Shown one piece after another: positions 16,542 through 24,352 of a DNA stretch of 35,470 nt (position 1 is its first letter; every line of letters begins with the position of its first letter). The notes beneath the pieces were generated by a model, which saw only the letters and a program-made list of their open reading frames with translations, did not search any database and was not told the origin of the DNA. Source of the stretch: Mycolicibacterium palauense (GTDB taxonomy: Bacteria; Actinomycetota; Actinomycetes; Mycobacteriales; Mycobacteriaceae). Location of the stretch: positions 1-35,470 of the forward strand of contig NZ_NVQF01000065.1 in the NCBI RefSeq assembly GCF_002592005.1. The letters are read 5' to 3'. Made by a program: the position numbers and the translations under genes.

Positions 16542-17515
16542 CGGACGGCCATTGACAACCCGAAATCCCCGTCGGGATCGGTCCACCAGTGGGTCCGGGT
16601 CAGCCCGGCGGCGGCCAGTTCCGCGCCGACGTCCTGGGGACGGAACTTGCACGACACCTCGGTGAGCATCTCCTCCCCGTCGGCGAAGTCCACCTGCAGC
16701 CCCAGCCCCTCGATGCGCACCCGTTGGGCGCCGTGGGCGCGCAACCACATCTCGATCCGGGACTCGTCGGGGTTCCACTTCGCCACGTGGGCGAAGGCGT
16801 CCGGGTCGAAGTCGCCGCCGAGCTCGCGGTTGATGACGGCCAGCACGTTGCGGTTGAACCGCGCCGTCACCCCGGCCGCGTCGTCGTAGGCGCGCAGCAG
16901 CCGCCCGGTGTCCTTGACCAGGTCGGTGCCCAGCAGCAGCGTGTCGCCGGGCCGCATCACCTCCGCCAGGGAGGACAGGAACGCCGCGCGCGGGCCGGGT
17001 GTCAGGTTGCCGATGGTCGAGCCCAGGAAGGCGATCAGCCGCCGCCCGCCGGTGGGGAGCTCGCCGAGGTGGCGCTCGAAGTCGCCGCAGACCGCGTCGA
17101 TCTGCAGGCCCGGGTACTCACTCTGCAGCGCGGCGCCGGCGCTGCGCAGCACGCTGGCGTCGACGTCGAACGGCACGAACCGCTGCAACCGGCCGCGGTC
17201 GCGCAGCGCGTCCAACAACATCCGGGTCTTGTCCGAGGTCCCGCTGCCCAGCTCCACCAGGGTGTCGGCCCCGCTGGCCTCGGCGATCCCGGCGGCGTGC
17301 TCGGCCAGGATCGCGGCCTCCGCCCGGGTGGGGTAGTACTCGGGAAGCCGGGTGATCTCGTCGAACAGCTCACTGCCGGTGGCGTCGTAGAACCATTTCG
17401 GTGGAAGCGATTTCGGCGTCTGGGACAACCCGTCGCGGACGTCGTTGCGCAGTTCGCGGGCCGCGTGGTCGGCGGGCAGGTGGTTGGTCAGCAAGCCGGA
17501 GAAGCTCGGGGTCAC
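16538..17515 (-). CDS. egtD: L-histidine N-alpha-methyltransferase EgtD
   Basis: A 325-residue SAM-dependent methyltransferase that trimethylates histidine to hercynine, the first committed step of ergothioneine synthesis. Features include WFYDATGSELFDEIT (40-54), the EgtD substrate-side segment YYPTRAE, and the SAM motif LVELGSGTSDKT (86-97). FLGSTIGN and LLGTDLVKD follow. The length equals the family norm. GTG 17515 has AAAGGAG just upstream and overlaps the egtC stop (GTGA). Confidence 0.95.
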   Translation of the reverse strand: MTPSFSGLLTNHLPADHAARELRNDVRDGLSQTPKSLPPKWFYDATGSELFDEITRLPEYYPTRAEAAILAEHAAGIAEASGADTLVELGSGTSDKTRMLLDALRDRGRLQRFVPFDVDASVLRSAGAALQSEYPGLQIDAVCGDFERHLGELPTGGRRLIAFLGSTIGNLTPGPRAAFLSSLAEVMRPGDTLLLGTDLVKDTGRLLRAYDDAAGVTARFNRNVLAVINRELGGDFDPDAFAHVAKWNPDESRIEMWLRAHGAQRVRIEGLGLQVDFADGEEMLTEVSCKFRPQDVGAELAAAGLTRTHWWTDPDGDFGLSMAVR

Positions 17516-18207
17516 GGTGCTCCTTTCAGGGCGGTCAGGTGCACCCGGCCGTTGCGCACCTCGACCAGGTGCCGGTCGGGAACGTCGCGCCAGTCGGGAT
17601 GGTCGTCGTAGGGTTCGCTGGCCAGCACCACCCCGTCGGGGCGCTGCAACACCGACAGGGTGTCGCCCCAGGTGGTGCCCAGCAGCCGAGAACCGTTGGC
17701 AGCAACGATGTTCAGCCGGGCGTTCGGGTCCGCGGCACCGACCTCGGCGATCGTCGCGCCCAGCTCGTCGAGCCCACGGTCGAAGATCAGCGCGGCCAGC
17801 AGGGCACTGTCGACCACCGATTCCGCCGTCTTCGTCGCGGGAAGCACCCCGCGGTCGACGATGCCGTTGTGCGACAGCAGCCAGTGCCCGTCGGTGAACG
17901 GTGCCGTGGCCGCGGCCTCCAGCGGCATACCGATGGTGGCCGAACGGACCGCGCCGACCACACAACGGCTGTGCAGCACCGGCGCGATCGAGGCGAACGA
18001 CGCGTCACCCCACAACGGCGTGGCGCTGCGCCACCGGCGCGCGACGCCCTCGTCGTCGAAGAAGCCGACACCCCAGCCGTCGGCGTTGAGCAGCCCGTGC
18101 TTCTGGCGCCGCGGGGCGTAGGACTGCACCAGCAGCGCGCTGGGCGGTTCGAGCATGAGTTCGGCCACCGACACCGGTGCGCCGAGCCATCCCAGATGCC
18201 GGCACAT
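17512..18207 (-). CDS. egtC: Gamma-glutamyl-hercynylcysteine sulfoxide hydrolase EgtC
   Basis: A 231-residue class II glutamine amidotransferase-fold (Ntn) hydrolase. It removes glutamate from gamma-glutamyl-hercynylcysteine S-oxide. The N-terminal sequence MCRHLGW exposes nucleophile Cys2 after Met removal. LNADGWGVGFFD and LSHNGIVDRG are the usual amidotransferase motifs. The ATG shares one base with the egtB stop (TGATG), and the stop overlaps the egtD start, consistent with tight coupling. Confidence 0.95.
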   Translation of the reverse strand: MCRHLGWLGAPVSVAELMLEPPSALLVQSYAPRRQKHGLLNADGWGVGFFDDEGVARRWRSATPLWGDASFASIAPVLHSRCVVGAVRSATIGMPLEAAATAPFTDGHWLLSHNGIVDRGVLPATKTAESVVDSALLAALIFDRGLDELGATIAEVGAADPNARLNIVAANGSRLLGTTWGDTLSVLQRPDGVVLASEPYDDHPDWRDVPDRHLVEVRNGRVHLTALKGAP

Positions 18208-19490
18208 CAGAGATCCCAGGCCAGGCGGACACCGGAGAAGATCTGCCGCCGGATCGGATGGTCCCAGTTACGGAAACTCGGCCGCAGGATGTCGGCGCTC
18301 ACGGCCCACGAGCCGCCCCGCAGCACCCGGTAGTCGCCGTCGAAGAACGGGGCGCTGTAGCGCTCGTAGACCATCGGCGTGAACCCGGGCCACGGGCGCA
18401 GCGGGGACGTCGTCCACTCCCACACGTCGCCGAGCATCTGTTCGGCGCCGTAGGCCGACGCGCCCCCCGGGTAGGCCCCGACCGGGGCGGGCCGCAGCGC
18501 GTCGCCGCCCAGGTTCGCCCGCTCGTCGGTGGGCGGGGCCGACCCCCAGGGATAGCGGCGCCGGCACCCGAGGTCGGGATCCCACGCGCACGCCTTCTCC
18601 CACTCGATCTCGGTGGGCAACCGGGCGCCGGCCCACGCCGCATACGCCTGGGCCTCGAAGAAGCCGACATGCTGCACCGGCTCGTCGGCGGGCACCGCCT
18701 CGACGTGGCCGAACCGTGTCCGGGTGCCCGCCAGCTCGCCGGTGTTCCAGAACTGCGGGGCCGACAGCCCGGCCTGCCGGCGGTGTTCCCAGCCGCGCGC
18801 CGACCACCACTGCGGGCGCTGGTAGCCGCCGTCGTCGACGAACTGCTGCCATTCGGCGTTGGTGACCGGCACGGTGCCGATGCGGAAGCCGGGAACGTCC
18901 ACGACGTGGGCGGGCCGCTCGTTGTCCAGGGAGGACGGCTCGTCGGCGGCGTCGACCCCGAGGACGAAGGGCCCGCCCGGGATGGGCACCGAGGTGCCGG
19001 CGACATCGCGGCGTCCGCCGGGCAGGGCCTCGCCCGCGCCGAGCAGCGGCGTGCCCGAGCGCAGGTTCAGCGCCTGCAACATGGTCTCGTCGTGCTGGTT
19101 TTCGTGGCTGACCACCAGCGCGAAGGAGAACCCGGGATCCTCGTCGGGCAATCCGTCCAGACTGTCCAGCGCCCGATCGCGCACCGTGCGCAGGTAGGTG
19201 TGGGCCTGTGCGGGCGACATCAGCGGCAGGTCGACGCGGCTGGCGCGGTTGTGCACGAACGCGTCGTAGAGACCCTCGACGGCCGGATCGAGCAGGCCCG
19301 GCGCCTCGGGGTTGCCGCCGCGCAGCAGCCAGAGTTCCTCCTGCTGACCGATGTGGGCGAGGTCCCACACCAGCGGACTCATCAGCGGGTCGTACTGACG
19401 ACGCAACTCGTCGTCGTCGAAGTCGACCAACCGCAGTGTCCGCTGACGCGCGCGGGCCAGTTCGTCGGCAAGGCCCTGGCGTGTGCTCAC
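18207..19490 (-). CDS. egtB: Hercynine oxygenase / sulfoxide synthase EgtB
   Basis: A 427-residue non-heme iron enzyme with an N-terminal DinB-like domain and a C-terminal formylglycine-generating-enzyme (FGE-sulfatase) domain. It joins gamma-glutamylcysteine to hercynine with O2 to form the sulfoxide. The three iron-binding His are visible as His46 (DLAHIGQQEE) and His129/His133 (SHENQHDE). The FGE core includes RLPTEIEWEKAC and VLRGGSWAV. GTG 19490 overlaps the egtA stop by four bases (GTGA). Using gamma-glutamylcysteine fits the presence of egtA immediately upstream. Confidence 0.95.
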   Translation of the reverse strand: MSTRQGLADELARARQRTLRLVDFDDDELRRQYDPLMSPLVWDLAHIGQQEELWLLRGGNPEAPGLLDPAVEGLYDAFVHNRASRVDLPLMSPAQAHTYLRTVRDRALDSLDGLPDEDPGFSFALVVSHENQHDETMLQALNLRSGTPLLGAGEALPGGRRDVAGTSVPIPGGPFVLGVDAADEPSSLDNERPAHVVDVPGFRIGTVPVTNAEWQQFVDDGGYQRPQWWSARGWEHRRQAGLSAPQFWNTGELAGTRTRFGHVEAVPADEPVQHVGFFEAQAYAAWAGARLPTEIEWEKACAWDPDLGCRRRYPWGSAPPTDERANLGGDALRPAPVGAYPGGASAYGAEQMLGDVWEWTTSPLRPWPGFTPMVYERYSAPFFDGDYRVLRGGSWAVSADILRPSFRNWDHPIRRQIFSGVRLAWDL

Positions 19491-20758
19491 AGCTCCCCTT
19501 TCGTGAGTGCGCCGACCGCCCCGGCGACGCCGTGGCGCACCGCGAGGTCGGCGAAGTCGTCGGCCGGGCACCGCCCCCGTGCCACCATCTCGGCCAGCAG
19601 CCCCATCGGCTCGGCGAGGGAGTCCGGGGCCAGCGCGGCGGCCATCTCCACACACCGGGTGGCGGCCCGGAACAGCCGGGAATCGCCCAGACCCACCCGG
19701 GCCGCGAGATCCCAGGCGTGGGCGACCGGGGCGACGATCTCTGCGGCCACATCCGCGGCCTGCGGATGATCCAGCAGGGTGACCACGGTGAAAACGATTG
19801 CGGGCCAGAGCGATTCGGGGACGGCGTCCAGATACCGGATCTCCAGCCAGCGACGGGGACGCACCGGCGGGAACAACGTGGTCAGGTGGTAGTCGAGATC
19901 CTCGACGGTGGGACGGCGGCCGTCGAGCAGCATGAGCCCGTCGGCCCAGTCCGCGAACGGCACCCAGTCGAGCACCGGTTCGCTGCCGGGCTCCGGCCCG
20001 GCCCGGTTCACCAGCATCACCGGCGCCTTCAGGGCGTAGCGCGCCCAGTCGGTGGACGGGTCGTCGTCGCTGGCGGTCAGCACCGGCCCGCAGCGGGCCG
20101 AATCCAGCTGACCCCAGACCTGCTGACGGCTGGAGAGCCACCCGGTGAAGCACCCGGCCAGCATGGGCGAGTTGGCGGCGACCGCGATCATGGTGGGTCC
20201 CAGGGCGTGCGCCAGGCGCACCCGCTGGGCCCAGCCGTCGCGGGGGCCGGCGTCGATGTTGATCTGGACGGAGGCCGTGGAGGTCATCATCGCCGCGCCG
20301 GGTACGCCCGTCCCGCTGGCCTCGAAGAACCGTTCCATCGCGCGGTAGCGCGGCCCCGGATTGACCCGGCGCGGCGGTCGCAGCGGGTCGGCCCCCAGAT
20401 CGAGCAGGGCCAGCCCGGCCCGTTCGACCTCGGCGCGCAGTACCGCGCGGTCGGCGGTCATCGCGGCGATCGCCGCCGGCGCACCCTCGGCGGGCGGGCC
20501 GGACAGCTCCAGCGCGCCGCCGGGTTCGACGGTGACCGCGCTGCCCCCGGGCAGCGGAGGCAGCGCGTCGATCAGCGAGGTCAGTTCGCTCCATCCCGGA
20601 CGCCGCCGCGGGTCGGCCGGGTCGACGCAGTGGGCCTCGATCTCCAGACCGACCCGGCCGTGGGACCCGTCGGTGAGGCTGGCCCCCGCGACGTGCAGCG
20701 CGGCCTCGGCCGAACCGGTCAGGTCACGTTCGGTCTTGGTGGTGACGGCGAACGTCAT
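19487..20758 (-). CDS. egtA: Ergothioneine-pathway glutamate-cysteine ligase EgtA
   Basis: A 423-residue ATP-dependent ligase of the GCS2-like family that makes gamma-glutamylcysteine for EgtB. GLEIEAHCVD (about 37-46) and the glutamate-side motif VEPGGALELSGPP are visible. MMTSTASVQINID and RRWLEIRYLDAVPESLW complete the usual blocks. It is the first gene of the operon. The ATG at 20758 has no strong Shine-Dalgarno; a CAAGAT hexamer nine bases upstream could be a -10 for a near-leaderless transcript. Confidence 0.92.
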   Translation of the reverse strand: MTFAVTTKTERDLTGSAEAALHVAGASLTDGSHGRVGLEIEAHCVDPADPRRRPGWSELTSLIDALPPLPGGSAVTVEPGGALELSGPPAEGAPAAIAAMTADRAVLRAEVERAGLALLDLGADPLRPPRRVNPGPRYRAMERFFEASGTGVPGAAMMTSTASVQINIDAGPRDGWAQRVRLAHALGPTMIAVAANSPMLAGCFTGWLSSRQQVWGQLDSARCGPVLTASDDDPSTDWARYALKAPVMLVNRAGPEPGSEPVLDWVPFADWADGLMLLDGRRPTVEDLDYHLTTLFPPVRPRRWLEIRYLDAVPESLWPAIVFTVVTLLDHPQAADVAAEIVAPVAHAWDLAARVGLGDSRLFRAATRCVEMAAALAPDSLAEPMGLLAEMVARGRCPADDFADLAVRHGVAGAVGALTKGEL

Positions 20759-20855
20759 AGGACCATCTTGGGTGAGGCCACCGACAAACTCCCAGCGAAA
20801 TTGTGTGACACGGGAATGACGGGAGTACCCCGTCGGGGGCGGATGTACCGCCCCG

Positions 20856-21527
20856 TTATTGCCCGAGTGTGTTCTGCATGGCCCCGGCCAGGACGTTCAC
20901 CGCCGGGCCGCCGTTACCGGACTGGCACACTTTCGCTTGCAGCAGAACGTTCTCCCGCAACCGGGTCTGGGTGAAGCAGCGGCGGTCGGTGCCGGCCTCC
21001 TGCTTGACCCACCCGGCGTCGGCGGGCCCGGGCGGTCCGCCGGTGAACGTCCACACCTGGTTGGTGCCGTTGGACAGGTGCATGGTCGCCGTCTGCCCCG
21101 AACAGCCGACGGTGCGGTCGACCACCCGGTGGTAGGCGGCTTCGGCGGCCGCCGCCGTCGCGAACACCCCGACCGCCTGCTTGACGAAGTGGGTCTCGTC
21201 GGTGGGCGAGGTCTGGGTGGTCGCTCCGTTGAACGAGGCCAGGTCGGGGTCGTTGTAGACCTCCGGCAGCCCGATGTCGGCCCAGTTGTTGCAGACCGGG
21301 ACGTCGACCCAGTACGCCTGGAACGGACGCGTGAACAACGTCTCGACGCCCATCGGGGCGCCGACGATGTTGGACACCGACCCCTTGCCCAGCACCGCGT
21401 AGTTGACCACCCCGGGATCGGAGGGGACCGCCCGGGCGGGCACCGCCGGCGCGACGGTCGCCAGGGCCGCCCCCAGTGCCGCCGAGAGTGCGGCGGCCGA
21501 CAACGCCCCCGCGACTGCGTACCGCAC
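20856..21527 (-). CDS. Secreted PknH-sensor-like protein
   Basis: A 223-residue exported protein. The N-terminus (1-33) is a signal peptide of Ala-rich hydrophobic type ending in PARA before VPSDP. No lipobox Cys is present. The mature part has four Cys (in VCNNW, VGCSG, RRCFTQ and KVCQS), the pattern of the PknH extracellular sensor domain found in many mycobacterial secreted or lipoproteins, where they form two disulfides. There is no kinase domain, so a stand-alone ligand-binding role outside the membrane is likely. GTG 21527 lies three bases after the ohr stop, so the two genes are almost surely co-translated. Family assignment comes from the Cys pattern and overall character. Confidence 0.7.
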   Translation of the reverse strand: MRYAVAGALSAAALSAALGAALATVAPAVPARAVPSDPGVVNYAVLGKGSVSNIVGAPMGVETLFTRPFQAYWVDVPVCNNWADIGLPEVYNDPDLASFNGATTQTSPTDETHFVKQAVGVFATAAAAEAAYHRVVDRTVGCSGQTATMHLSNGTNQVWTFTGGPPGPADAGWVKQEAGTDRRCFTQTRLRENVLLQAKVCQSGNGGPAVNVLAGAMQNTLGQ

Positions 21528-21530
21528 GGG

Positions 21531-21962
21531 TCAGAGCACCCTGGCCGACAGCGCGACCTCGATGTTGCCGCGGGTCGCCTTCGAATACGGGCACACCTGG
21601 TGCGCCTTGGCCATCAGGTCGTCGGCGACGTCCTGCTCCAGACCGGGCAGATACCCGATCATGTGCGCGTTGATGCCGAAGCCACCGTCGTCGTCCTTGC
21701 CGAAACCGACCCGGCAGGTCATGCCGCTGGCGTCGTCGAGGTGGATCTTCTCGTTGCGGGCCACCAGCCGCAGCGCCCCCAGGAAGCAGGCGGCGTAGCC
21801 GGCCGAGAACAGCATCTCGGGGTTGACGCCCTGGCCGCTGCCGCCGGCCTCCTTAGGGGGGCGGGTATCCATGTCGATGCGGCCGTCGTCGGACTTGACG
21901 TGACCGTCGCGCCCGCCGCCGCTGGCGGTGGATTCGGCGGTGTACACGACTTCGATGCTCAT
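21531..21962 (-). CDS. ohr: Organic hydroperoxide reductase (Ohr/OsmC family)
   Basis: A 143-residue Ohr protein that reduces organic and lipid hydroperoxides. The catalytic pair is Cys59 (FSAGYAACF) and Cys124 (HQVCPYSKATRGN), with the conserved VNPEMLFSAGYAAC and GNIEV blocks. An extra Cys at 83 lies outside the active site. The ATG at 21962 has GGAGAGGAG about ten bases upstream. It is the first gene of a two-gene unit with the secreted PknH-sensor-like protein. No OhrR-type operator is seen upstream. Confidence 0.93.
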   Translation of the reverse strand: MSIEVVYTAESTASGGGRDGHVKSDDGRIDMDTRPPKEAGGSGQGVNPEMLFSAGYAACFLGALRLVARNEKIHLDDASGMTCRVGFGKDDDGGFGINAHMIGYLPGLEQDVADDLMAKAHQVCPYSKATRGNIEVALSARVL

Positions 21963-22041
21963 GGAGGTGGTACTCCTCTCCGGGTGCCGTCAGTCACCAC
22001 GATCATGCCAGCGAAGCCCGGCGGTGGGTATGCCTGCATGA

Positions 22042-22065
22042 AACCCGTTGCTTGTTAACGGGGTT
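22042..22065 (-). terminator. Possible terminator hairpin after mrf
   Basis: On the minus strand AACCCCGTT and AACGGGTT form an imperfect 8-bp stem with one bulged base and a 7-base loop, followed by TT. It begins 19 bases past the mrf stop and precedes the ohr promoter region. The weak T run makes it only a moderate candidate. Confidence 0.35.
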
Positions 22066-22083
22066 GAGCGGACCGCACGAGGT

Positions 22084-23274
22084 TCAGGCGTGTTCGGCAC
22101 CACCGGCTGAGCCCGCCGGGTCGGAGGGCTCGAGATCCCCGGAGCACGGATCCTCGTGCCATTCCCCGAAGGGGTCGGGATAGCCGCTCCACCGGTCCGG
22201 CCTGGCCAGCTCGGCGTCGGTGAGCAGGGCCCCGGTCAGGCCCTCGTGCAGCTCGTCGCGGTCGGCGCCGCAGACCAGCGCCACCAGGGAGCTGTGCCGG
22301 TCGCCGTGGTGGTAGTCCCACAGCAGGCCGGCGAAGGCACGTCGTTCGGGGTTGACGTAGGCCACCTCGGTGGCGGACATCGACGCCAGCCACGTGCCCG
22401 CCTGGCTGACCCGCAACCCGCCCCCGGCCGACTCCAGCCACATCACCCGGCGGGGCTGGTTCGCCAGCCACAGCCTGCCCTTGCTGCGCACCACCCCGGT
22501 CAGCAGGAGATCGACGGCGTCGTGCAGGCGTTGCGGGTGAAACGGCCGGCGCGCGACGAATTCCACGAGCCCGACCCGACCGTCGGTCTCCAGCGGCGGG
22601 GACCCGGCCAGCAGCGGCGCATGGGGGTCATCGCAGCGGCCGCGGCGCGAGTCGGGCTCCAGATGGGCCAGCGCCATCTCGACGCGGTCGGTGCCGACGG
22701 TGATCCGCGCACGCGGCACCAGCCGGCGAAGCACGGCAAGAGTCCGGGGCTCGGCGAAGTCCAACACGACGACGTCGGCGAACTCGGCCTGGCCCACGAC
22801 GACCTGGGCAACGGTGCGACCGTCGTCGAGGTCGTCGTCACCGAGCGCCTGGGCCAGCCAGGTATCGGCCCGCAGGCACGTCACCACCCCGGCGATCACG
22901 ACGTCACGGCCGGCTGTGCCTTCAGGGCCGGGTCCAAGGGCTACCCGCACATGATTGATCGCGAAGCAGACGGGTTCGGGTTCCATCCAGGGGGCCAGGC
23001 GCACCACGATGCGGCTGACCTCGGGGCGGCGGTGCAGCATCCGCAACAGGGTCAACAGGTCGTTGCGGATGGTGCAGGACACGCAGCCGTGGGCGAGCTC
23101 CAGCGGTGTGCTGGCGGTGGCGGTGACACCCCCGTGCAGGCTCGTCACCGAGCGCATCACCACGTGGCCGTCCATCCGATGTTCGACCAGCACGGTGCCG
23201 GACTCCCAGGTCAGGCGGCGAGCAACCGCATCGCCGTCGCCCTGCCCCGCCACGAGCACCACCGGAGTACGCAT
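22084..23274 (-). CDS. mrf: CobW/COG0523-like protein, MRF (MPY recruitment factor) type
   Basis: A 396-residue protein that closely resembles, from memory, the mycobacterial Rv0106-type CobW-like protein, identified as MRF. MRF helps load the hibernation factor MPY on ribosomes at low zinc. The P-loop is degenerate: LVAGQGDGDAVAR replaces GxxGxGK[ST]. The COG0523 CxCC metal motif is reduced to CVSC (Cys64 and Cys67 in HGCVSCTIRND). It therefore looks like a non-GTPase derivative. The C-terminal CobW domain has FVARRPFHPQRLHDAVD and LWLANQPRRVMWLESAGGGL. ATG 23274 has AGAGG upstream. A Zur-like box lies directly before it, and zinc-free ribosomal proteins run divergently. The equation with MRF is from remembered similarity, so moderate confidence. 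Confidence 0.75.
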   Translation of the reverse strand: MRTPVVLVAGQGDGDAVARRLTWESGTVLVEHRMDGHVVMRSVTSLHGGVTATASTPLELAHGCVSCTIRNDLLTLLRMLHRRPEVSRIVVRLAPWMEPEPVCFAINHVRVALGPGPEGTAGRDVVIAGVVTCLRADTWLAQALGDDDLDDGRTVAQVVVGQAEFADVVVLDFAEPRTLAVLRRLVPRARITVGTDRVEMALAHLEPDSRRGRCDDPHAPLLAGSPPLETDGRVGLVEFVARRPFHPQRLHDAVDLLLTGVVRSKGRLWLANQPRRVMWLESAGGGLRVSQAGTWLASMSATEVAYVNPERRAFAGLLWDYHHGDRHSSLVALVCGADRDELHEGLTGALLTDAELARPDRWSGYPDPFGEWHEDPCSGDLEPSDPAGSAGGAEHA

Positions 23275-23286
23275 CGACCACCTCTT

Positions 23287-23305
23287 AATGAGAACGATTT
23301 TCAAT
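23287..23305. promoter_or_regulatory. Zur-like box before mrf
   Basis: The core GAGAACGATTTTC (23290-23302) is an imperfect palindrome of the mycobacterial Zur type (GAAAATNATTTTC). It begins 12 bases before the mrf ATG on the minus strand, so Zur bound with zinc would block expression. With a second box at 23342-23360 it makes the divergent region a zinc-responsive switch. Confidence 0.7.
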
Positions 23306-23341
23306 AGTCCGGCGCACACGCTACAGTTCAGACTCGCCATT

Positions 23342-23360
23342 GTCGAAAATCATTTTCAAT
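23342..23360. promoter_or_regulatory. Zur box before the alternative ribosomal protein operon
   Basis: The core GAAAATCATTTTC (23345-23357) is a perfect 6-1-6 palindrome. It abuts the Shine-Dalgarno AAGGAG (23361-23366) of the bL28 gene. This is the stronger of the two Zur-like sites and is consistent with induction at low zinc. Confidence 0.82.
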
Positions 23361-23371
23361 AAGGAGTCGTG

Positions 23372-23608
23372 GTGTCCACACACTGCCAAGTCACCGGACG
23401 CTCCCCGGGATTCGGGAACTCGGTGTCGCACTCCCACCGGCGCACCCGCCGCCGATGGTCGCCCAACGTCCAGCGCAAGACCTACTACCTGCCCTCCGAG
23501 GGCCGCCGGGTCAGGCTGCGCGTGAGCGCACGTGGGATCAAGGTCATCGACCGCGACGGCATCGAGGCCGTGGTCGCACGCCTGCGCCGGGAGGGACAGA
23601 AGATCTGA
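23372..23608 (+). CDS. rpmB: Zinc-free ribosomal protein bL28 paralogue
   Basis: A 78-residue bL28: HCQVTGRSPGFGNSVSHSHRRTRRRW is the family N-terminus. Zinc-binding bL28 has two CxxC pairs; here only Cys5 remains, so it is a Cys-minus paralogue that can replace the zinc form. GTG 23372 is five bases after AAGGAG; a GTG one codon earlier would leave only two bases. It is the first gene of a four-gene operon under the Zur box. Confidence 0.92.
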   Translation: MSTHCQVTGRSPGFGNSVSHSHRRTRRRWSPNVQRKTYYLPSEGRRVRLRVSARGIKVIDRDGIEAVVARLRREGQKI

Positions 23609-23772
23609 TGGCGCGCAACGAGATCCGCCGGGTGGTTCGGCTGAAGTCGAGCGCCGGGACCGGCTACACCTATGTCACCCGCAAGAACCGCCGCAACGAT
23701 CCGGACCGCCTGACGTTGCGCAAGTACGACCCCGTCGTCCGCCGTCACGTCCAGTTTCGAGAGGAGCGCTGA
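23608..23772 (+). CDS. rpmG: Zinc-free ribosomal protein bL33 paralogue
   Basis: A 54-residue bL33 with the conserved YTYVTRKNRRNDPDRLTLRKYDPV block. It has no cysteine, unlike the zinc-ribbon form. The ATG overlaps the bL28 stop (TGATG). It serves as an alternative large-subunit protein at low zinc. Confidence 0.93.
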   Translation: MARNEIRRVVRLKSSAGTGYTYVTRKNRRNDPDRLTLRKYDPVVRRHVQFREER

Positions 23773-23776
23773 GCCG

Positions 23777-24082
23777 ATGGCCAAGAAGTCCAAGATCGCC
23801 AAGAACGAGCAACGCCGCGCCGTCGTCGCACGCTACGCCGAGCGGCGCGCCGAGCTCAAACGCATCATCGCCGCCCCGACCAGCACCGACGGGCAACGCA
23901 GCGCCGCCCTGGCCGAACTGGCCCGCCAACCCCGCGACGCCAGCCCGGTGCGGGTGCGCAACCGCGACGCCGTCGACGGTCGGCCCCGCGGCCATCTACG
24001 CAAGTTCGGACTGTCCCGGGTGCGGGTCCGCGAGCTCGCCCACGACGGCGCCCTACCCGGGGTGCGGAAGGCAAGCTGGTGA
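23777..24082 (+). CDS. rpsN: Zinc-free ribosomal protein uS14 paralogue
   Basis: A 101-residue long-form uS14 (MAKKSKIAKNEQRR, then GHLRKFGLSRVRVRELAHDGALPGVRKASW). The zinc-binding short form has CxxC motifs; none occur here. It starts four bases after the bL33 stop with GAGG just inside the previous gene, and its stop overlaps the bS18 start (GTGA). Confidence 0.95.
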   Translation: MAKKSKIAKNEQRRAVVARYAERRAELKRIIAAPTSTDGQRSAALAELARQPRDASPVRVRNRDAVDGRPRGHLRKFGLSRVRVRELAHDGALPGVRKASW

Positions 24083-24336
24083 GCGCCAGGCGGATCCGGA
24101 GCTCACCGGACCGGACGCAGCCCAGGAAGAAGCGGAATCTGCTGGCCGGCCTCGGGCTGGCGGCGGTCGACTACAAGGACACCGCCACGCTGCGGGTGTT
24201 CATCTCCGACCGCGGCAAGATCCGCTCACGGTCGGTGACCGGTCTGACCGTGCAACAGCAACGGCAGGTCGCCACCGCGATCAAGACCGCCCGCGAGATG
24301 GCGCTGTTGCCCTACCCGGGCGCCACACCCCGCTGA
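24079..24336 (+). CDS. rpsR: Zinc-free ribosomal protein bS18 paralogue
   Basis: An 85-residue bS18 with KRNLLAGLGLAAVDYKDTATL and TGLTVQQQRQVATAIKTAREMALLPY. It has no Cys, so it is the zinc-independent paralogue. GTG 24079 overlaps the uS14 stop. It is the last gene of the alternative ribosome operon and converges with the catalase gene, 16 bases between stops. Confidence 0.94.
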   Translation: MSARRIRSSPDRTQPRKKRNLLAGLGLAAVDYKDTATLRVFISDRGKIRSRSVTGLTVQQQRQVATAIKTAREMALLPYPGATPR

Positions 24337-24352
24337 CCCACGCGGCCCGGGT

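Noticed and set aside
15474..16889. A 471-codon plus-strand frame across egtE and egtD
   Set aside because: It is antisense to two clear ergothioneine genes and lacks family features.
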